NCBI GenBank assembly: GCA_964500805.1
Contig: CAZCQH010000014.1
Coordinates: 48,064 to 112,063 of the forward strand
DNA length: 64,000 bases
Source: Ga0077555 sp964500805
Lineage (GTDB): Bacteria > Pseudomonadota > Alphaproteobacteria > Rhizobiales > Hyphomicrobiaceae
Direction: 5' to 3'
In this document: positions 33,932-43,562 of the stretch, piece by piece
Layout of the letters: each line of letters begins with the position of its first letter
Position numbering within the stretch: position 1 is the stretch's first letter
Program-made: the position numbers and the translations under genes
Notes under the pieces: generated by a model
The model's input: the letters and a program-made list of their open reading frames with translations, nothing else
Databases searched by the model: none
What the model was told of the DNA's origin: nothing

Positions 33932-35314
33932 CTATTTATCGAGGATGGCGTTGGCCTTGCGGAGCTCGTCGCGCAACAGATCGACGGAGAGGTGGCGCGG
34001 TGCGCACTGCGTGAGAACGGAGAGCGCGGCAGCCGTGCCCGCGGCCTGACCCATGGCCATGGCGGGCGCAGTGAGCCGGATCGCGCCCAAGGCTTCGCGC
34101 TCGGCCGAGACGCAACGGCCGGCAACCAGCAGGCCATCGATCTCTTTCGGAACCAGGCAGCGATAGGGCACCTGATGCGTGCGGGTCATTTGCGATTCCA
34201 TGCCCTTGCCGTCGGGCGAATGGAGGTCGGCCGGAAAGCCGCTAACCACCACGGCATCTGGGAACCGGGTGCCCCTCGTCACATCGTCTTTCGTCAGCGT
34301 GTATTCGCCGACGATGCGGCGCGTCTCGCGCACCTGGGCACCCATGGCGGTGGTCATCAGGTAGGAGCGCTCGAAGCCGGGACAGACCGCACGCATGTGC
34401 GCTGCCAGCGCCTTCACCTGACGGCGGAGCGCGATTTCCGCCCGGGTGAGCTGATCGGTCTTGGTGCCGTCACCCGGATGCCGCGTCGCATTGATGATCG
34501 CTTCGCCGCGCACGGGGTCGACCTGGACGTGCATCTCGCTGCGCTGGAACGGCAGTGCGCCCGAGGCGTACCCCTCCTCCAGGATGCGGCCGAAGCCCCA
34601 AAGGTGCAGCGATTGCGACGTGCGCAGGCGATCCAGAGACCGGTCCCAGGTTTTGAACTGATCGGGATGCGTCTCGACGTAGGTGATCAAGCGGCCGACA
34701 TCGACGTTCCCGAGCTTGAAAAGTATGCTCAGCGGCTGCGTGAGCCCGTCACCGTCGCGGCCCTTGAGGAACGGCGCGCCGGCGAGCGCTGCGACATCGG
34801 CGTCGCCACTGCAATCGACGACGACTTTGGCTTCGATCACCTGGCGACCGGATTTGTTCTCGATGATCAGGCGGCGCAGCGTGGTGCCGTCGCACAGCGC
34901 ACGCACCACCCAAGTGTGCAGCAGCAGGCGGGCGCCAGCCTCCTGCGTCATCTCGAGCGCGACCGCCTTCAGCTCTTCCGGATCATAGGGTGTAACGGTG
35001 CCGGCATAGCCGACATCGTCTACGACATGACCGACCGTGCCACCCGCTGCCTTCAGGCGCCCGATGATCTCGTCGGGAATGCCCGCGATGATCTGGCGGC
35101 CCTGCCGATCGTGAAAGCTCATGCTGGCTTCGAGAAGGCCAATTGTAAGATTGCCGCCGAGCGCTCCATAGCGCTCGATCAGCAGCGTATCTGCACCGGT
35201 CCGGGCCGCCGCGATGGTGGCTGCGACACCGGCGACGCCGCCGCCAACCACGACCACATCGGCCCGGTCGGCAATGGGGAGATCGCGCGCCTCCTCTCGA
35301 AACGTCTCGGTCAT
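33932..35314 (-). CDS. FAD-dependent oxidoreductase
   Basis: The 460-residue protein opens with a Rossmann FAD-binding motif VVVVGGGVAGVAATIAAARTG and an ALGGN stretch, and closes with DGLLVAGRCVSAEREALGAIRLTAPAMAMGQAAG, the hallmark of the FAD_oxidored family. VDCSGDADVAALAGAPF is also present. Members oxidise or reduce varied small molecules; no substrate is evident. It follows selA by 31 bp on the same strand, so co-transcription is likely, but no functional link to selenium is evident. Confidence 0.85.
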   Translation of the reverse strand: MTETFREEARDLPIADRADVVVVGGGVAGVAATIAAARTGADTLLIERYGALGGNLTIGLLEASMSFHDRQGRQIIAGIPDEIIGRLKAAGGTVGHVVDDVGYAGTVTPYDPEELKAVALEMTQEAGARLLLHTWVVRALCDGTTLRRLIIENKSGRQVIEAKVVVDCSGDADVAALAGAPFLKGRDGDGLTQPLSILFKLGNVDVGRLITYVETHPDQFKTWDRSLDRLRTSQSLHLWGFGRILEEGYASGALPFQRSEMHVQVDPVRGEAIINATRHPGDGTKTDQLTRAEIALRRQVKALAAHMRAVCPGFERSYLMTTAMGAQVRETRRIVGEYTLTKDDVTRGTRFPDAVVVSGFPADLHSPDGKGMESQMTRTHQVPYRCLVPKEIDGLLVAGRCVSAEREALGAIRLTAPAMAMGQAAGTAAALSVLTQCAPRHLSVDLLRDELRKANAILDK

Positions 35315-35345
35315 CGCGGTCTTCCCTGAGTTGCGATGCGGACCG

Positions 35346-36773
35346 TCACTCCGCGCTTTGGAACACCGCGCTTCTCAGTGCGCCGAGCTGTGCAACGAAA
35401 CCCGCCTCGTCGTCGAGGCAGCGCAAGTCCAGCAGCATCGCGCCCTTGTCGATGCGGCCAATGACCGGCACTGGCAGTCCGCGGAAGGCCGCCAGCAGCG
35501 CATCGACCTGCTTTCCGGCGCCTTTCTTCTCCCTCGGCTCGACGGCGAGGCCGAGGCTTGGAATGGTCTCGGTCGGCAGCGCGCCGGAGCCGATCTGGCT
35601 CGCACAGTCGCGTGTTGAGACTTCATAGCTCTCGCCCAGGGCTGCTTGCATCGGCGCGATCAGCCGGTTTGCGATACCGCGAAGCTGCTCCGGCTTTCGC
35701 GCGAAATAGCGCAGTGTCGGCAGCGTTTCGGCGAGGCGGTCCGGGTCGCGGTAGAGTTTCAGCGTTGCCTCCAGTGCGGCGAGACGCACCTTGTCGAGGC
35801 GGACAGCGCGCTTGATCGGGTTCCTGGCGCAGAGCTCAACGAGATCGCGCCGGCCGACGATGAAGCCCGCCTGCGGGCCGCCGAGCAGCTTGTCGCCGGA
35901 GAAAGTCACGAGATCCGCGCCGTCCTTGATGGCATCCTGCACGGTGCGCTCGCGCGCGAGCCCCCAGCGCGAAATATCGACCAGCGTCCCGGAGCCCAGA
36001 TCATCGACGAGCGGGATCTTCCTCTCGCGCGCGAGCGGCGCCAGCTCCTTCGCCGTCACCTCCCTGGTGAAGCCCTCGATGCGATAGTTGGACGTGTGCA
36101 CCTTCATGATCAGTGCGGTGCTCTCGCCGATGGCGCCTGCGTAATCCTTGAGATGCGTGCGGTTGGTGGTGCCGACCTCGACCAGCTTGGTGCCCGCGCG
36201 CGCCATGATCTCCGGGATGCGGAAGGCGCCGCCGATCTCGATCAGCTCGCCGCGCGAGACGATGGTCTCGCGTCCTGCCGCCAGCGCGTTGAGCAGCAGC
36301 AGAACGGCAGCCGCATTGTTGTTGACCGCGATGGCGTCCTCGGCGCCGGTCAGCTCGCAAATGAGGCCGCGAATGATGTCATCGCGCTCGCCACGCCCAC
36401 CCGTGTCGAGATCGAACTCCAGCGCGGCCGGATGGCGCATGGCGGCAGCGGCGGCTTCGACGGCGGCTTCCGGCAGCACGGCACGACCGAGGTTGGTGTG
36501 GAGCACCGTGCCGGTCAAATTGAAGACGCGCTTCAGCCGGGGCTGATCCCGGGCTTCAAGGTCATCCATGGCGCGACGTGCGACTGCCTCGCGCATCTGG
36601 GCCCGGTCCGGCGCTGCTGACCCGTTCGCTCCCCGCTCAGCCCGAAGCCGATGCAGCTCGCTGCGCACCGCCTCGAGCGCCGCGGCATGCCCGAATCGCG
36701 CGACGGCCAGCCGGCCGACGTCGCCGCGCAGCACCTCGTCCACGGACGGGATCGGGCTCAAGGGTTTTGGCAT
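35346..36773 (-). CDS. selA: L-seryl-tRNA(Sec) selenium transferase
   Basis: SelA converts Ser-tRNA(Sec) to Sec-tRNA(Sec) with selenophosphate, using PLP. The 475-residue protein has VFNLTGTVLHTNLGRA, AVNNNAAAVLLLLNALA, LVDDLGSGTLVDI and the PLP lysine K295 in TFSGDKLLGGPQAG, with normal length. The ATG at 36773 gives MPKPLSPIPSVDEVLR, the family start. A matching tRNA-Sec is at 57936-58030 on the same strand. selB, usually next to selA, is not in this window. Confidence 0.96.
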   Translation of the reverse strand: MPKPLSPIPSVDEVLRGDVGRLAVARFGHAAALEAVRSELHRLRAERGANGSAAPDRAQMREAVARRAMDDLEARDQPRLKRVFNLTGTVLHTNLGRAVLPEAAVEAAAAAMRHPAALEFDLDTGGRGERDDIIRGLICELTGAEDAIAVNNNAAAVLLLLNALAAGRETIVSRGELIEIGGAFRIPEIMARAGTKLVEVGTTNRTHLKDYAGAIGESTALIMKVHTSNYRIEGFTREVTAKELAPLARERKIPLVDDLGSGTLVDISRWGLARERTVQDAIKDGADLVTFSGDKLLGGPQAGFIVGRRDLVELCARNPIKRAVRLDKVRLAALEATLKLYRDPDRLAETLPTLRYFARKPEQLRGIANRLIAPMQAALGESYEVSTRDCASQIGSGALPTETIPSLGLAVEPREKKGAGKQVDALLAAFRGLPVPVIGRIDKGAMLLDLRCLDDEAGFVAQLGALRSAVFQSAE

Positions 36774-36978
36774 TCGTGCGCGGCTCCTGACATGTCTAAA
36801 ATCGAACGATGCCCCAGGGCCCAACAGCTAGGCAAGCTGGCACTGCGGGTGAGGCCAGGACAACTGCAGCAGTCGGCGGATTCCGATACAATTGAGCCGG
36901 CGCTTAACCTTCCGCTCGTGATCGAAACTCCTTACAGTCGGGCCAACATCGCCCAATCGAGCAACGCAGGAGGCCACC

Positions 36979-37815
36979 ATGCGCGTAGGCGTTTTCTATT
37001 TCCCGACCGATTACGGCATCAACCCGGGCGAGCTCGGCAAGGCGCTCGAGGACCGCGGCTTCGAGTCGCTCTGGGTATGCGAGCACACGCATATCCCCAC
37101 CAGCCGCAAGTCGCCGTTCCCTGGCGGCGGCGAGCTGCCGAAGCGCTACTCGCATACGCATGACCCCTTCGTTGCGCTGTCTTTCGCGGCGGCGAGTACC
37201 AAGAACCTGCGGCTTGGCACCGGCATCCTGCTTGTTCCGCAGCGCTATCAGATCTTGACCGCCAAGTCGGTCGCGAGCCTCGACCGGCTCTCCGGCGGAC
37301 GCTTCGAGCTCGGCGTCGGGGGCGGCTGGAACGTTGAGGAGATGGAGCACCACGGCGCCAAGTACGAGACGCGCTTCAAGCTGATGAGCGAGCGCATCCT
37401 CGCGATGAAGGAGCTCTGGACGAAGGAGGAGGCCGAGTTTCACGGCGATTTCGTCAACATCGAGAAATCCTGGAGCTGGCCGAAGCCGGTGCAGAAGCCG
37501 CATCCGCCGATCCTGCACGGCGGCGAGACCGACTACACGCTGAAGCGGATCGTGCAGTACTGCGACGGGTGGTTCCCGCGCGCCAGGCCCGACAGCGACC
37601 CGCGCGAATTTGTCGGGCGGCTGCGTCAGGCCGCCGGCACCGCACGTGACTGGTCGACGCTTTCGATAACCGTGTTCCGCGCGCCGTCTGACGCCAAGAA
37701 GCTCGCGGCCTATCGTGAGGCCGGCATCAATCGCGTGCTGCTCGAGGTGCCGGATCTCGATCGCGACGGCATTCTGAAGCATCTCGACGAGATCGCGCCG
37801 CTCGCCAAGGCGTGA
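36979..37815 (+). CDS. LLM class (F420- or FMN-dependent) oxidoreductase
   Basis: A 278-residue luciferase-like oxidoreductase. Features are CEHTHIP, TKNLRLGTGILLVPQRYQILTAKSVASLDRLSGGRFELGVGGGWNVEEMEHHG and the PILHGG segment. The GVGGGWN motif matches F420-dependent members, but FMN use is not excluded. The gene starts at 36979 with AGGAGGCCACC upstream. No F420 biosynthesis gene is present in the window. It appears to be a single-gene unit. Confidence 0.87.
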   Translation: MRVGVFYFPTDYGINPGELGKALEDRGFESLWVCEHTHIPTSRKSPFPGGGELPKRYSHTHDPFVALSFAAASTKNLRLGTGILLVPQRYQILTAKSVASLDRLSGGRFELGVGGGWNVEEMEHHGAKYETRFKLMSERILAMKELWTKEEAEFHGDFVNIEKSWSWPKPVQKPHPPILHGGETDYTLKRIVQYCDGWFPRARPDSDPREFVGRLRQAAGTARDWSTLSITVFRAPSDAKKLAAYREAGINRVLLEVPDLDRDGILKHLDEIAPLAKA

Positions 37816-38264
37816 GCAGATCAACGAACGAGGGTTGGACAACCTGCCCGGCCCGGGGGCGACGTTGTCGCCTTTCCATGTCGGCCTCCCGGCCGGCGTA
37901 GCAGCTTTGCGTCGGCGAAGCACGGGATGTGCCTCGCCACCCCAAGCCGGGCAAAGTCCTTCTCACCGCCCCGAGTTGCGCCTGCACCGGCAGGTAACCC
38001 TAAAACCGAATTCCCGGGTCGAACTTATCCCCACCCTCTCAGGTGGCCTCATAATCGGGGTTTCGCTCCAACAGAGGACCCCAACACAACGATGCCCCCG
38101 CTGCCCCTGACCAGCACCGACGCCTCCTGCCGCGCTCCCGCCAAGACTGCCCAACCTGCTTGATCTGCCATGCATATTAATATTGATCATTGTTCATTTC
38201 TATGCTATGACCGCGCGACGCTCGGCATGAACGGCCCTGTTCCGGGGCTGGTTGGAGTCCGTTG
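37816..38264. other. Intergenic region upstream of the DUF2339 gene
   Basis: A 449-bp stretch. The left 350 bp is GC-rich with several short inverted repeats but no convincing gene. An AT-rich island at 38169-38212 probably holds the promoter of the next gene. Confidence 0.5.
38183..38211 (+). promoter_or_regulatory. Possible promoter of the DUF2339 gene
   Basis: TTGATC and TATGAC with a 17-bp spacer lie in an AT-rich island about 55 bp before the start. The match is moderate and rests on position and composition. Confidence 0.3.
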
Positions 38265-41075
38265 ATGTTGGAACTGATCGTTTTCGTATTCGCGGTTGTT
38301 GCCCTGTTGAAGCTCCCCGGCCTCTTCTCGCGCCTTGCCAAGCTCGAGCAGCAGACGCGCGACCTCGCGGAGCAGGTGGAAATCCTGAAGCGCGGCCAAA
38401 TGGAGGGATTTCCGCGCCCATCGTCGCGCCCGGTCAACGGCACGTCGCCTGCGGGGGACAGTGCCCCCGCGCCTGCTGCCGCCGCGTCCACTCCGCCGGA
38501 GCCGTCCATCTCCACGCCGGCAGAAGCCGCTGCCTCCGCTGCGGCAGCCGCGGCCGCTGCTGGCTCCGTGCCGCCAGTCGCTCCGCCACCTTCCGTCACG
38601 CTGCCGCCAAGCGCTCCGCCGCCCGCCTCGCCTTCGCTCGAGGAGCGCCTCGGCACGCGCTGGACGGTCTGGGTCGGCGGCCTCGCGCTCGGCCTCGGCG
38701 GGTTGCTGCTGGTGCGCTACTCGATCGAGCAAGGCTACTTCGGCCCGACCGCCCGTGTCGTCATGGGCCTGATGCTTGCCGCGCTGCTCGCTGCCGCGGG
38801 CGAATGGTTCCGCCGCAACGAGCGCGACTTCGGACTCTCCGCGATTCCGTCGGCGCACATTCCCGGCGTGCTTACGGCCGCGGGCACGGTCACCGCATTT
38901 GGCGCCATTTACGCCGGCCATGCGCTCTACGAGCTCATCGGGTCGGCGACTGCGTTCCTGCTGCTCGGCGCAGTCGGTATCGCGACCTTGCTCGCCGCGG
39001 CGCTGCACGGGCCCGCATTGGGCGCGCTCGGCCTGGCGGGCTCCTATCTCGCGCCGATGCTGGTCTCCTCGGCGAGTCCCAATCCTTGGCCACTGGTGAT
39101 TTATTTCACGATCATTGGCGCCTCGGCCATGGGCCTTGCTCGCGTGCGGCATTGGCTGTGGCTCGCTGCACTGGCCGTTGCCGGTGCCGTGCTCTGGGGC
39201 ATCGTCTTCCTCGACCAATCCATGCACCTTGGCACCCAATGGCGCCTCGCGGGCTATCTCCATACGCTCATTCAGCTCGCGCTTGCGGCGGTGTTCATCG
39301 CTATCTTCCCCAACCGTGGCATCGCGGACGAGGATGCGCGACCCGATCTCGTCACCGCCGGTGCGCTTGGCGCGCTGACCCTCGTCGCAGTCGCCATGCT
39401 CGGCGCAGGCCGCTTCGAGCTTGCCTCCAGCGTTCCGTTCGCGCTCATTGCCGCGGTGGTCATGATGGCAGCCGCTTGGATCACCGCGCCCGCCGTTGCC
39501 GGTGCGCTCTTTGCCGGCATCGTGATCCTCGCAGGCGCTGCCACTTGGCCAGGCTTGCGGGTGCCGGAATCGCGGATGCCGAACCCCAACGACCTCTGGC
39601 AGCTGCTCTCGATCCCCGAGAACATCACCAGCTTCCTCGTCTACGCCGCGATCGCGTCGCTTGCCTTGACCGGCGCCGCGACGCTCCGTCTTGGGCTGAC
39701 GCGCCGCCTGTCGCAGCCCATGGCCGCGCTCTACGCGCTCGCGGCGATCCTGACGCCGCTCCTCGCCCTGGTGATCGCCTACCTGCGTATCACGCAGTTC
39801 GATACCTCGATCTCGTTCGCCTTCGCCGGCGCTGCACTCGCCGCGATCTTCGCCACAATTGCCACGCGCTTCGAGGCTGCAACGCTTGTTGGCTCCGCGG
39901 AAACACCTGCCGATGAGTCAATGCGGATCGCACCCAGCGATCATCTCGCGGTCGGCGCCTATGCGGCCGCAGCCATCGCGGCCTTCAGTGTCGGCCTCGT
40001 CGCCTTCCTCGATCGCGGCTATCTCACGGTCGCCCTGGCGCTCGCCGCGCTTGGCACCGCCTTCGTCGCTGTCCGCCGCGAGATCCCGCTGCTGCGCCAC
40101 GTCGTGACGGCACTTGCCATCATCGTCCTCGGCCGCATCGCCTGGGAGCCGCGCATCATGGGCGCGAGCGTCGGCACCTGGCCGATCCTCAACTGGCTGC
40201 TCATCGGCTATGGCGTGCCCGCGCTCGCCTTCTGGGGGGCTGCGCGGCTCATGGAACGGCGCGGCGCTGACGCTCCTCAGCGCATCGCCGATGCCGTCGC
40301 CGTGCTGCTCACCGGTCTCCTCGCCTACTTCCAGATCCGGCACGCGCTCCATGGCGGAGATATCTATGCAGTGACTTCCAGCCACATCGAGATGGGCCTG
40401 ATGGCGCTGGTCAGCCTCGGGCTGTCATATGGACTGCTTCGCCTCGATCTTGGCCGCGAGAACATCGTGTTCCGTTGGGCGTCGATTGCCTTCGGCGTCG
40501 TCTCAGCATTCTTCATCGTGCTCGGGCTCGGCGTCTTGGAAAACCCGTGGCTCGTCTATCAACCAGTCAAGGGCCCGGTCGTGTTCAGTTCATTGCTGCT
40601 CGCCTATCTCCTTCCCGGCCTCATGGCGACTGTGCTGGCGCGTGCCTCGCGCGGCGTCCGTCCGCAATGGTACGTCATCGGCGCCGGCATTCTCGCTGCG
40701 CTGCTGGTCTTCGGCTACGTCACGCTCGAGGTGCGCCACGCCTTCCAGGGCGAATATCTTGCGCGGCGCCGCAGCACGTCGCCGATGGAGCTCTGGTCCT
40801 ACTCCGCCGCCTGGCTCGCGCTTGGTATTGCGCTGCTCGGCTACGGCATCCTGCGCAGCAGCTTCCTCGCGCGGCTGGCATCGGCGGCGCTGGTGCTGCT
40901 CTCCGTGGTCAAGGTGTTCCTGTTCGACCTCGCGGGCCTCACCGGCATATGGCGTCCGCTGTCGTTCATCGTCCTCGGCCTCGTCCTCATCGGCATCGGT
41001 CTTACCTACCAGCGCCTCCTGTTCGGCCGGCAGTTGCAGGGCGCGGCACCGCCGGGTTCCACACCAACGTCGTGA
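38265..41075 (+). CDS. DUF2339 multi-spanning membrane protein
   Basis: A 936-residue protein. It starts with a membrane segment (LELIVFVFAVVALLKLPGLF), a short coiled coil (LAKLEQQTRDLAEQVEIL), an Ala/Pro-rich linker of about 80 residues, then ERLGTRWTVWVGGLALGLGGLLLVRYSIEQGYFGP, the entry of the DUF2339 domain, and many hydrophobic helices (about 25) to the end. Function is unknown. GGAG lies 8 nt before the ATG at 38265. The gene has a long alternate-frame open reading frame in it which is a composition artefact. Confidence 0.9.
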   Translation: MLELIVFVFAVVALLKLPGLFSRLAKLEQQTRDLAEQVEILKRGQMEGFPRPSSRPVNGTSPAGDSAPAPAAAASTPPEPSISTPAEAAASAAAAAAAAGSVPPVAPPPSVTLPPSAPPPASPSLEERLGTRWTVWVGGLALGLGGLLLVRYSIEQGYFGPTARVVMGLMLAALLAAAGEWFRRNERDFGLSAIPSAHIPGVLTAAGTVTAFGAIYAGHALYELIGSATAFLLLGAVGIATLLAAALHGPALGALGLAGSYLAPMLVSSASPNPWPLVIYFTIIGASAMGLARVRHWLWLAALAVAGAVLWGIVFLDQSMHLGTQWRLAGYLHTLIQLALAAVFIAIFPNRGIADEDARPDLVTAGALGALTLVAVAMLGAGRFELASSVPFALIAAVVMMAAAWITAPAVAGALFAGIVILAGAATWPGLRVPESRMPNPNDLWQLLSIPENITSFLVYAAIASLALTGAATLRLGLTRRLSQPMAALYALAAILTPLLALVIAYLRITQFDTSISFAFAGAALAAIFATIATRFEAATLVGSAETPADESMRIAPSDHLAVGAYAAAAIAAFSVGLVAFLDRGYLTVALALAALGTAFVAVRREIPLLRHVVTALAIIVLGRIAWEPRIMGASVGTWPILNWLLIGYGVPALAFWGAARLMERRGADAPQRIADAVAVLLTGLLAYFQIRHALHGGDIYAVTSSHIEMGLMALVSLGLSYGLLRLDLGRENIVFRWASIAFGVVSAFFIVLGLGVLENPWLVYQPVKGPVVFSSLLLAYLLPGLMATVLARASRGVRPQWYVIGAGILAALLVFGYVTLEVRHAFQGEYLARRRSTSPMELWSYSAAWLALGIALLGYGILRSSFLARLASAALVLLSVVKVFLFDLAGLTGIWRPLSFIVLGLVLIGIGLTYQRLLFGRQLQGAAPPGSTPTS

Positions 41076-41180
41076 GCTTGCCGCCGATCGCCTTTCAACA
41101 GACCTCACGGCCCCTGGCCACGTCGCTGCCGGGAGCTTAGATTGACTGACAGTTGCCCACGAGCCTCACGGAGCACACCC

Positions 41181-42131
41181 ATGGCAGTCGCTGTCGGCCT
41201 TGGCCTCATGGAGTTCCCGTTCTCGAGTGCCGCCGCCTTCTGGCGGTGGGTCGACATGGCCGACCAGGGGGGCGTCGACTCGCTCTGGCAGACCGACCGC
41301 ATCGTCTCGCGCGAGCCGATTCTCGAGTGCATGACCACGCTCGCCGCGCTGGCGGGGCGCACCAAGAAGCTGAAGTTCGGCATGAACGTCGTGTCGCTGG
41401 CGTTGCGCGACCCCGTGCTGGTCGCCAAGCAGTGCGCGACAATCGACGTGCTCTCCGAGGGACGCCTGCTGCCGGCCTTCGGCATCGGCAGCCCCATGGC
41501 GCCCGAGTGGAAGGCGCTCAACCTCGACACCAAGACGCGCGGTGCCAAGACCGACGAGGGCCTGGAGATCATCACCCGCCTCTGGCGCGAAGACAAAGTC
41601 GACTTCGAGGGCAAGCACTACAAACTCACGGGCGCGTCGATCTCACCGAAGCCGGTGCAGTTGGACTTGCCGATGTGGATTGGCGGCGGCTCGGAAGCAG
41701 CGATCAACCGCACCGCACGCTATGGCACGGGCTGGCAGGCCGGCCCCGAGACACCCGAAGAGGCGGGCACGATCGTGCGCGCGATCAAGGCAGCCGCGAA
41801 GACCTACAACCGGCAGATCGACGAGGACCACTTCGGCGCCGGCTTCCCGTTCTACTTCGGCAAGGCGACCGACCCCGCCCCGCTGCGCATGATCGAGGCC
41901 TATAAGCGGCGCACGGGGCGCGATGCAGGTCGTTTGTTCGCGTTCGGCGACGCCGACGACATCGTGCAGCGCATTGGCGAATACGTGGAGCAGGGCGTCG
42001 AGAAGTTCGTGCTGCGCCCCGTCGGCACCGGCGATGAGGCGCTCCATGCACAAACCGAGCGCATGATCCGCGAGATCGTCCCGCGCGTCGCCAAGAAGTG
42101 GCCAAGACCCGCCAAACGCGCCGCGGAGTAG
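41181..42131 (+). CDS. LLM class flavin-dependent oxidoreductase
   Basis: The 316-residue protein has the luciferase-like profile: MEFPFSSAAAFWRWVDMADQGGVDSLWQTDRIVSREPILECMTTLAALAGRTKKLKFGMNVV, GRLLPAFGIGSP, PMWIGGGSEAAINRTARYGTGW. The ending CSxx flavin region fits F420-dependent relatives; the cofactor remains open. CACGGAGCACACCC precedes the ATG at 41181. It is separated by 132 bp from the convergent rutA homologue. Confidence 0.86.
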   Translation: MAVAVGLGLMEFPFSSAAAFWRWVDMADQGGVDSLWQTDRIVSREPILECMTTLAALAGRTKKLKFGMNVVSLALRDPVLVAKQCATIDVLSEGRLLPAFGIGSPMAPEWKALNLDTKTRGAKTDEGLEIITRLWREDKVDFEGKHYKLTGASISPKPVQLDLPMWIGGGSEAAINRTARYGTGWQAGPETPEEAGTIVRAIKAAAKTYNRQIDEDHFGAGFPFYFGKATDPAPLRMIEAYKRRTGRDAGRLFAFGDADDIVQRIGEYVEQGVEKFVLRPVGTGDEALHAQTERMIREIVPRVAKKWPRPAKRAAE

Positions 42132-42263
42132 GCGGCGTCCCTTCGCGCGCACACAGAACGCGACGGTCACGTCTTGCTTCGGACGGACATCGACGTCTCT
42201 TTCGTGCCGATGCGCGAATGACCGTCCCGCCAGACGACGCGGCGCCGTCGGATTACGCGACCA

Positions 42264-43334
42264 TCACGCTCGTCCTGCGCGGCTCTTCATAAGTGGCTGG
42301 ACTCGCTGACCAAAGGTATCGAGGCCGAGAAGAAAGTCGTCGAATGTCAGCATGATCCCTTTCACGCCCGGCATCGCTGCCACCTCATCCATCATGCGCG
42401 CGACATTGGCGTAGGAGCCAACGAGCGTGCCCATGTTGAAGTTGATGGCGGAGGCCGACCGCGCAATGGACGCGGCCGTCGATGTCGCAGTCAGCGTCGG
42501 GTCCTCGGCAGCCTTGCCGAACAGATGCTCGAGCGCGTCCTTGTCCGCCCCCTTGTTGTAGTGGTCCCATTTGGCGACGGCGGCAGCGTCTGTCTCCTCT
42601 GCGATCACCATGTAGAGCATGTAGGCGCCGACATCGCGACCCGTCTTGGCCGCATGGGCAAGCACGCGGGCGGGGACCGAGGCCGCCTTGGTCGGCTCGT
42701 TGAAGCCCTCGCCGAGGCAGAAGTTGAAGTCGCAAAACTGAGCGGCGAACTCCATGCCGCGGTCGGACTGGCCTGCGGAGACCACTTGGATCGGCTTCTT
42801 GGGACGTGGGCTCAGCACGCACTTGTCCATCTGAAAGTATTCACCCTTCAGATCCGATAGGCCGGTCTCCCACAGGTCGCGCAGAATGCGAACGTACTCC
42901 GTGCTGTAGTCGTAGCGCTTGCCGAAGTGATCATCGCCCGGCCACAGCCCCATCTGCGAGTACTCGATCTTATGCCAGCCGGAGACGATGTTGACGCCGA
43001 AGCGGCCGCCTGAGACATCGTCGATCGTCGCCGTCATGCGTGCAACCATCGCTGGAGACAGGGTCAGCACGGCGGTCGAGGCGAAGAGCCTGATGCGGCT
43101 GGTGACCGGGGCCAGCGCCGCCATCAAAGTGAAGCTCTCGAGGCCATGATCCCAGAACTCGGTCTTGCCGCCAAACCCATGCAGCTTGATCATCGACAGT
43201 GCGAAGTCGAGGCCGTAGCCCTCTGCCTTCTGCACCACCGCCTTGTTGAGCTCGAAGCTCGGCATGTACTGAGGTGAAGTGGCGGAGATGATCCAGCCGT
43301 TGTTGTTGATCGGTATGAATACGCCGATATCCAT
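42264..43334 (-). CDS. rutA: Pyrimidine monooxygenase RutA homologue
   Basis: In E. coli, RutA uses FMNH2 and O2 to open the uracil ring. This 356-residue protein keeps the whole RutA pattern: MDIGVFIPINNNGWIIS, APQYMP-like SPQYMPSFELNKAVVQKAE, SMIKLHGFGGKTEFWDHGLESFTLMA, LWPGDDHFGKRYDYSTEY, MGTLVGSYANVARMMDEVA and MLTFDDFLLGLDTFGQRVQPLM. Length and start match family. No other rut gene (rutB-G) flanks it, so it may work with the missing genes elsewhere or on another heterocycle. CGGAG lies about 8 nt before the ATG. Confidence 0.82.
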   Translation of the reverse strand: MDIGVFIPINNNGWIISATSPQYMPSFELNKAVVQKAEGYGLDFALSMIKLHGFGGKTEFWDHGLESFTLMAALAPVTSRIRLFASTAVLTLSPAMVARMTATIDDVSGGRFGVNIVSGWHKIEYSQMGLWPGDDHFGKRYDYSTEYVRILRDLWETGLSDLKGEYFQMDKCVLSPRPKKPIQVVSAGQSDRGMEFAAQFCDFNFCLGEGFNEPTKAASVPARVLAHAAKTGRDVGAYMLYMVIAEETDAAAVAKWDHYNKGADKDALEHLFGKAAEDPTLTATSTAASIARSASAINFNMGTLVGSYANVARMMDEVAAMPGVKGIMLTFDDFLLGLDTFGQRVQPLMKSRAGRA

Positions 43335-43562
43335 GGAGAGGCTCCGGTTCCAACCGAACCAGTTGTAATTGCAGGCTCAGTGCCTGTCTTGGTGGATTCT
43401 TGGGCAGCAAGCGACGGCACTTGGTCGAGAGGCACAATGGTGGGCCGCTGTTTTGCTGTCCTTTCGCTGGTCGGCGCCGGGAGGCAGGGATGACGATCAA
43501 TCATTCCCAGGTTCAACCATTCCCCGGTTCAACTCGCTGTGGGAACGCGCTAAACCGGCGCC

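Noticed and set aside
33866..35329. A 487-codon frame on the plus strand opposite the FAD oxidoreductase
   Set aside because: The minus strand carries a convincing FAD-binding protein with Rossmann motif; the opposite frame has no domain character.
38252..39916. A 554-codon alternate frame inside the DUF2339 gene
   Set aside because: It is rich in Arg and Ala and lacks hydrophobic periodicity; the DUF2339 frame has about 25 membrane helices.
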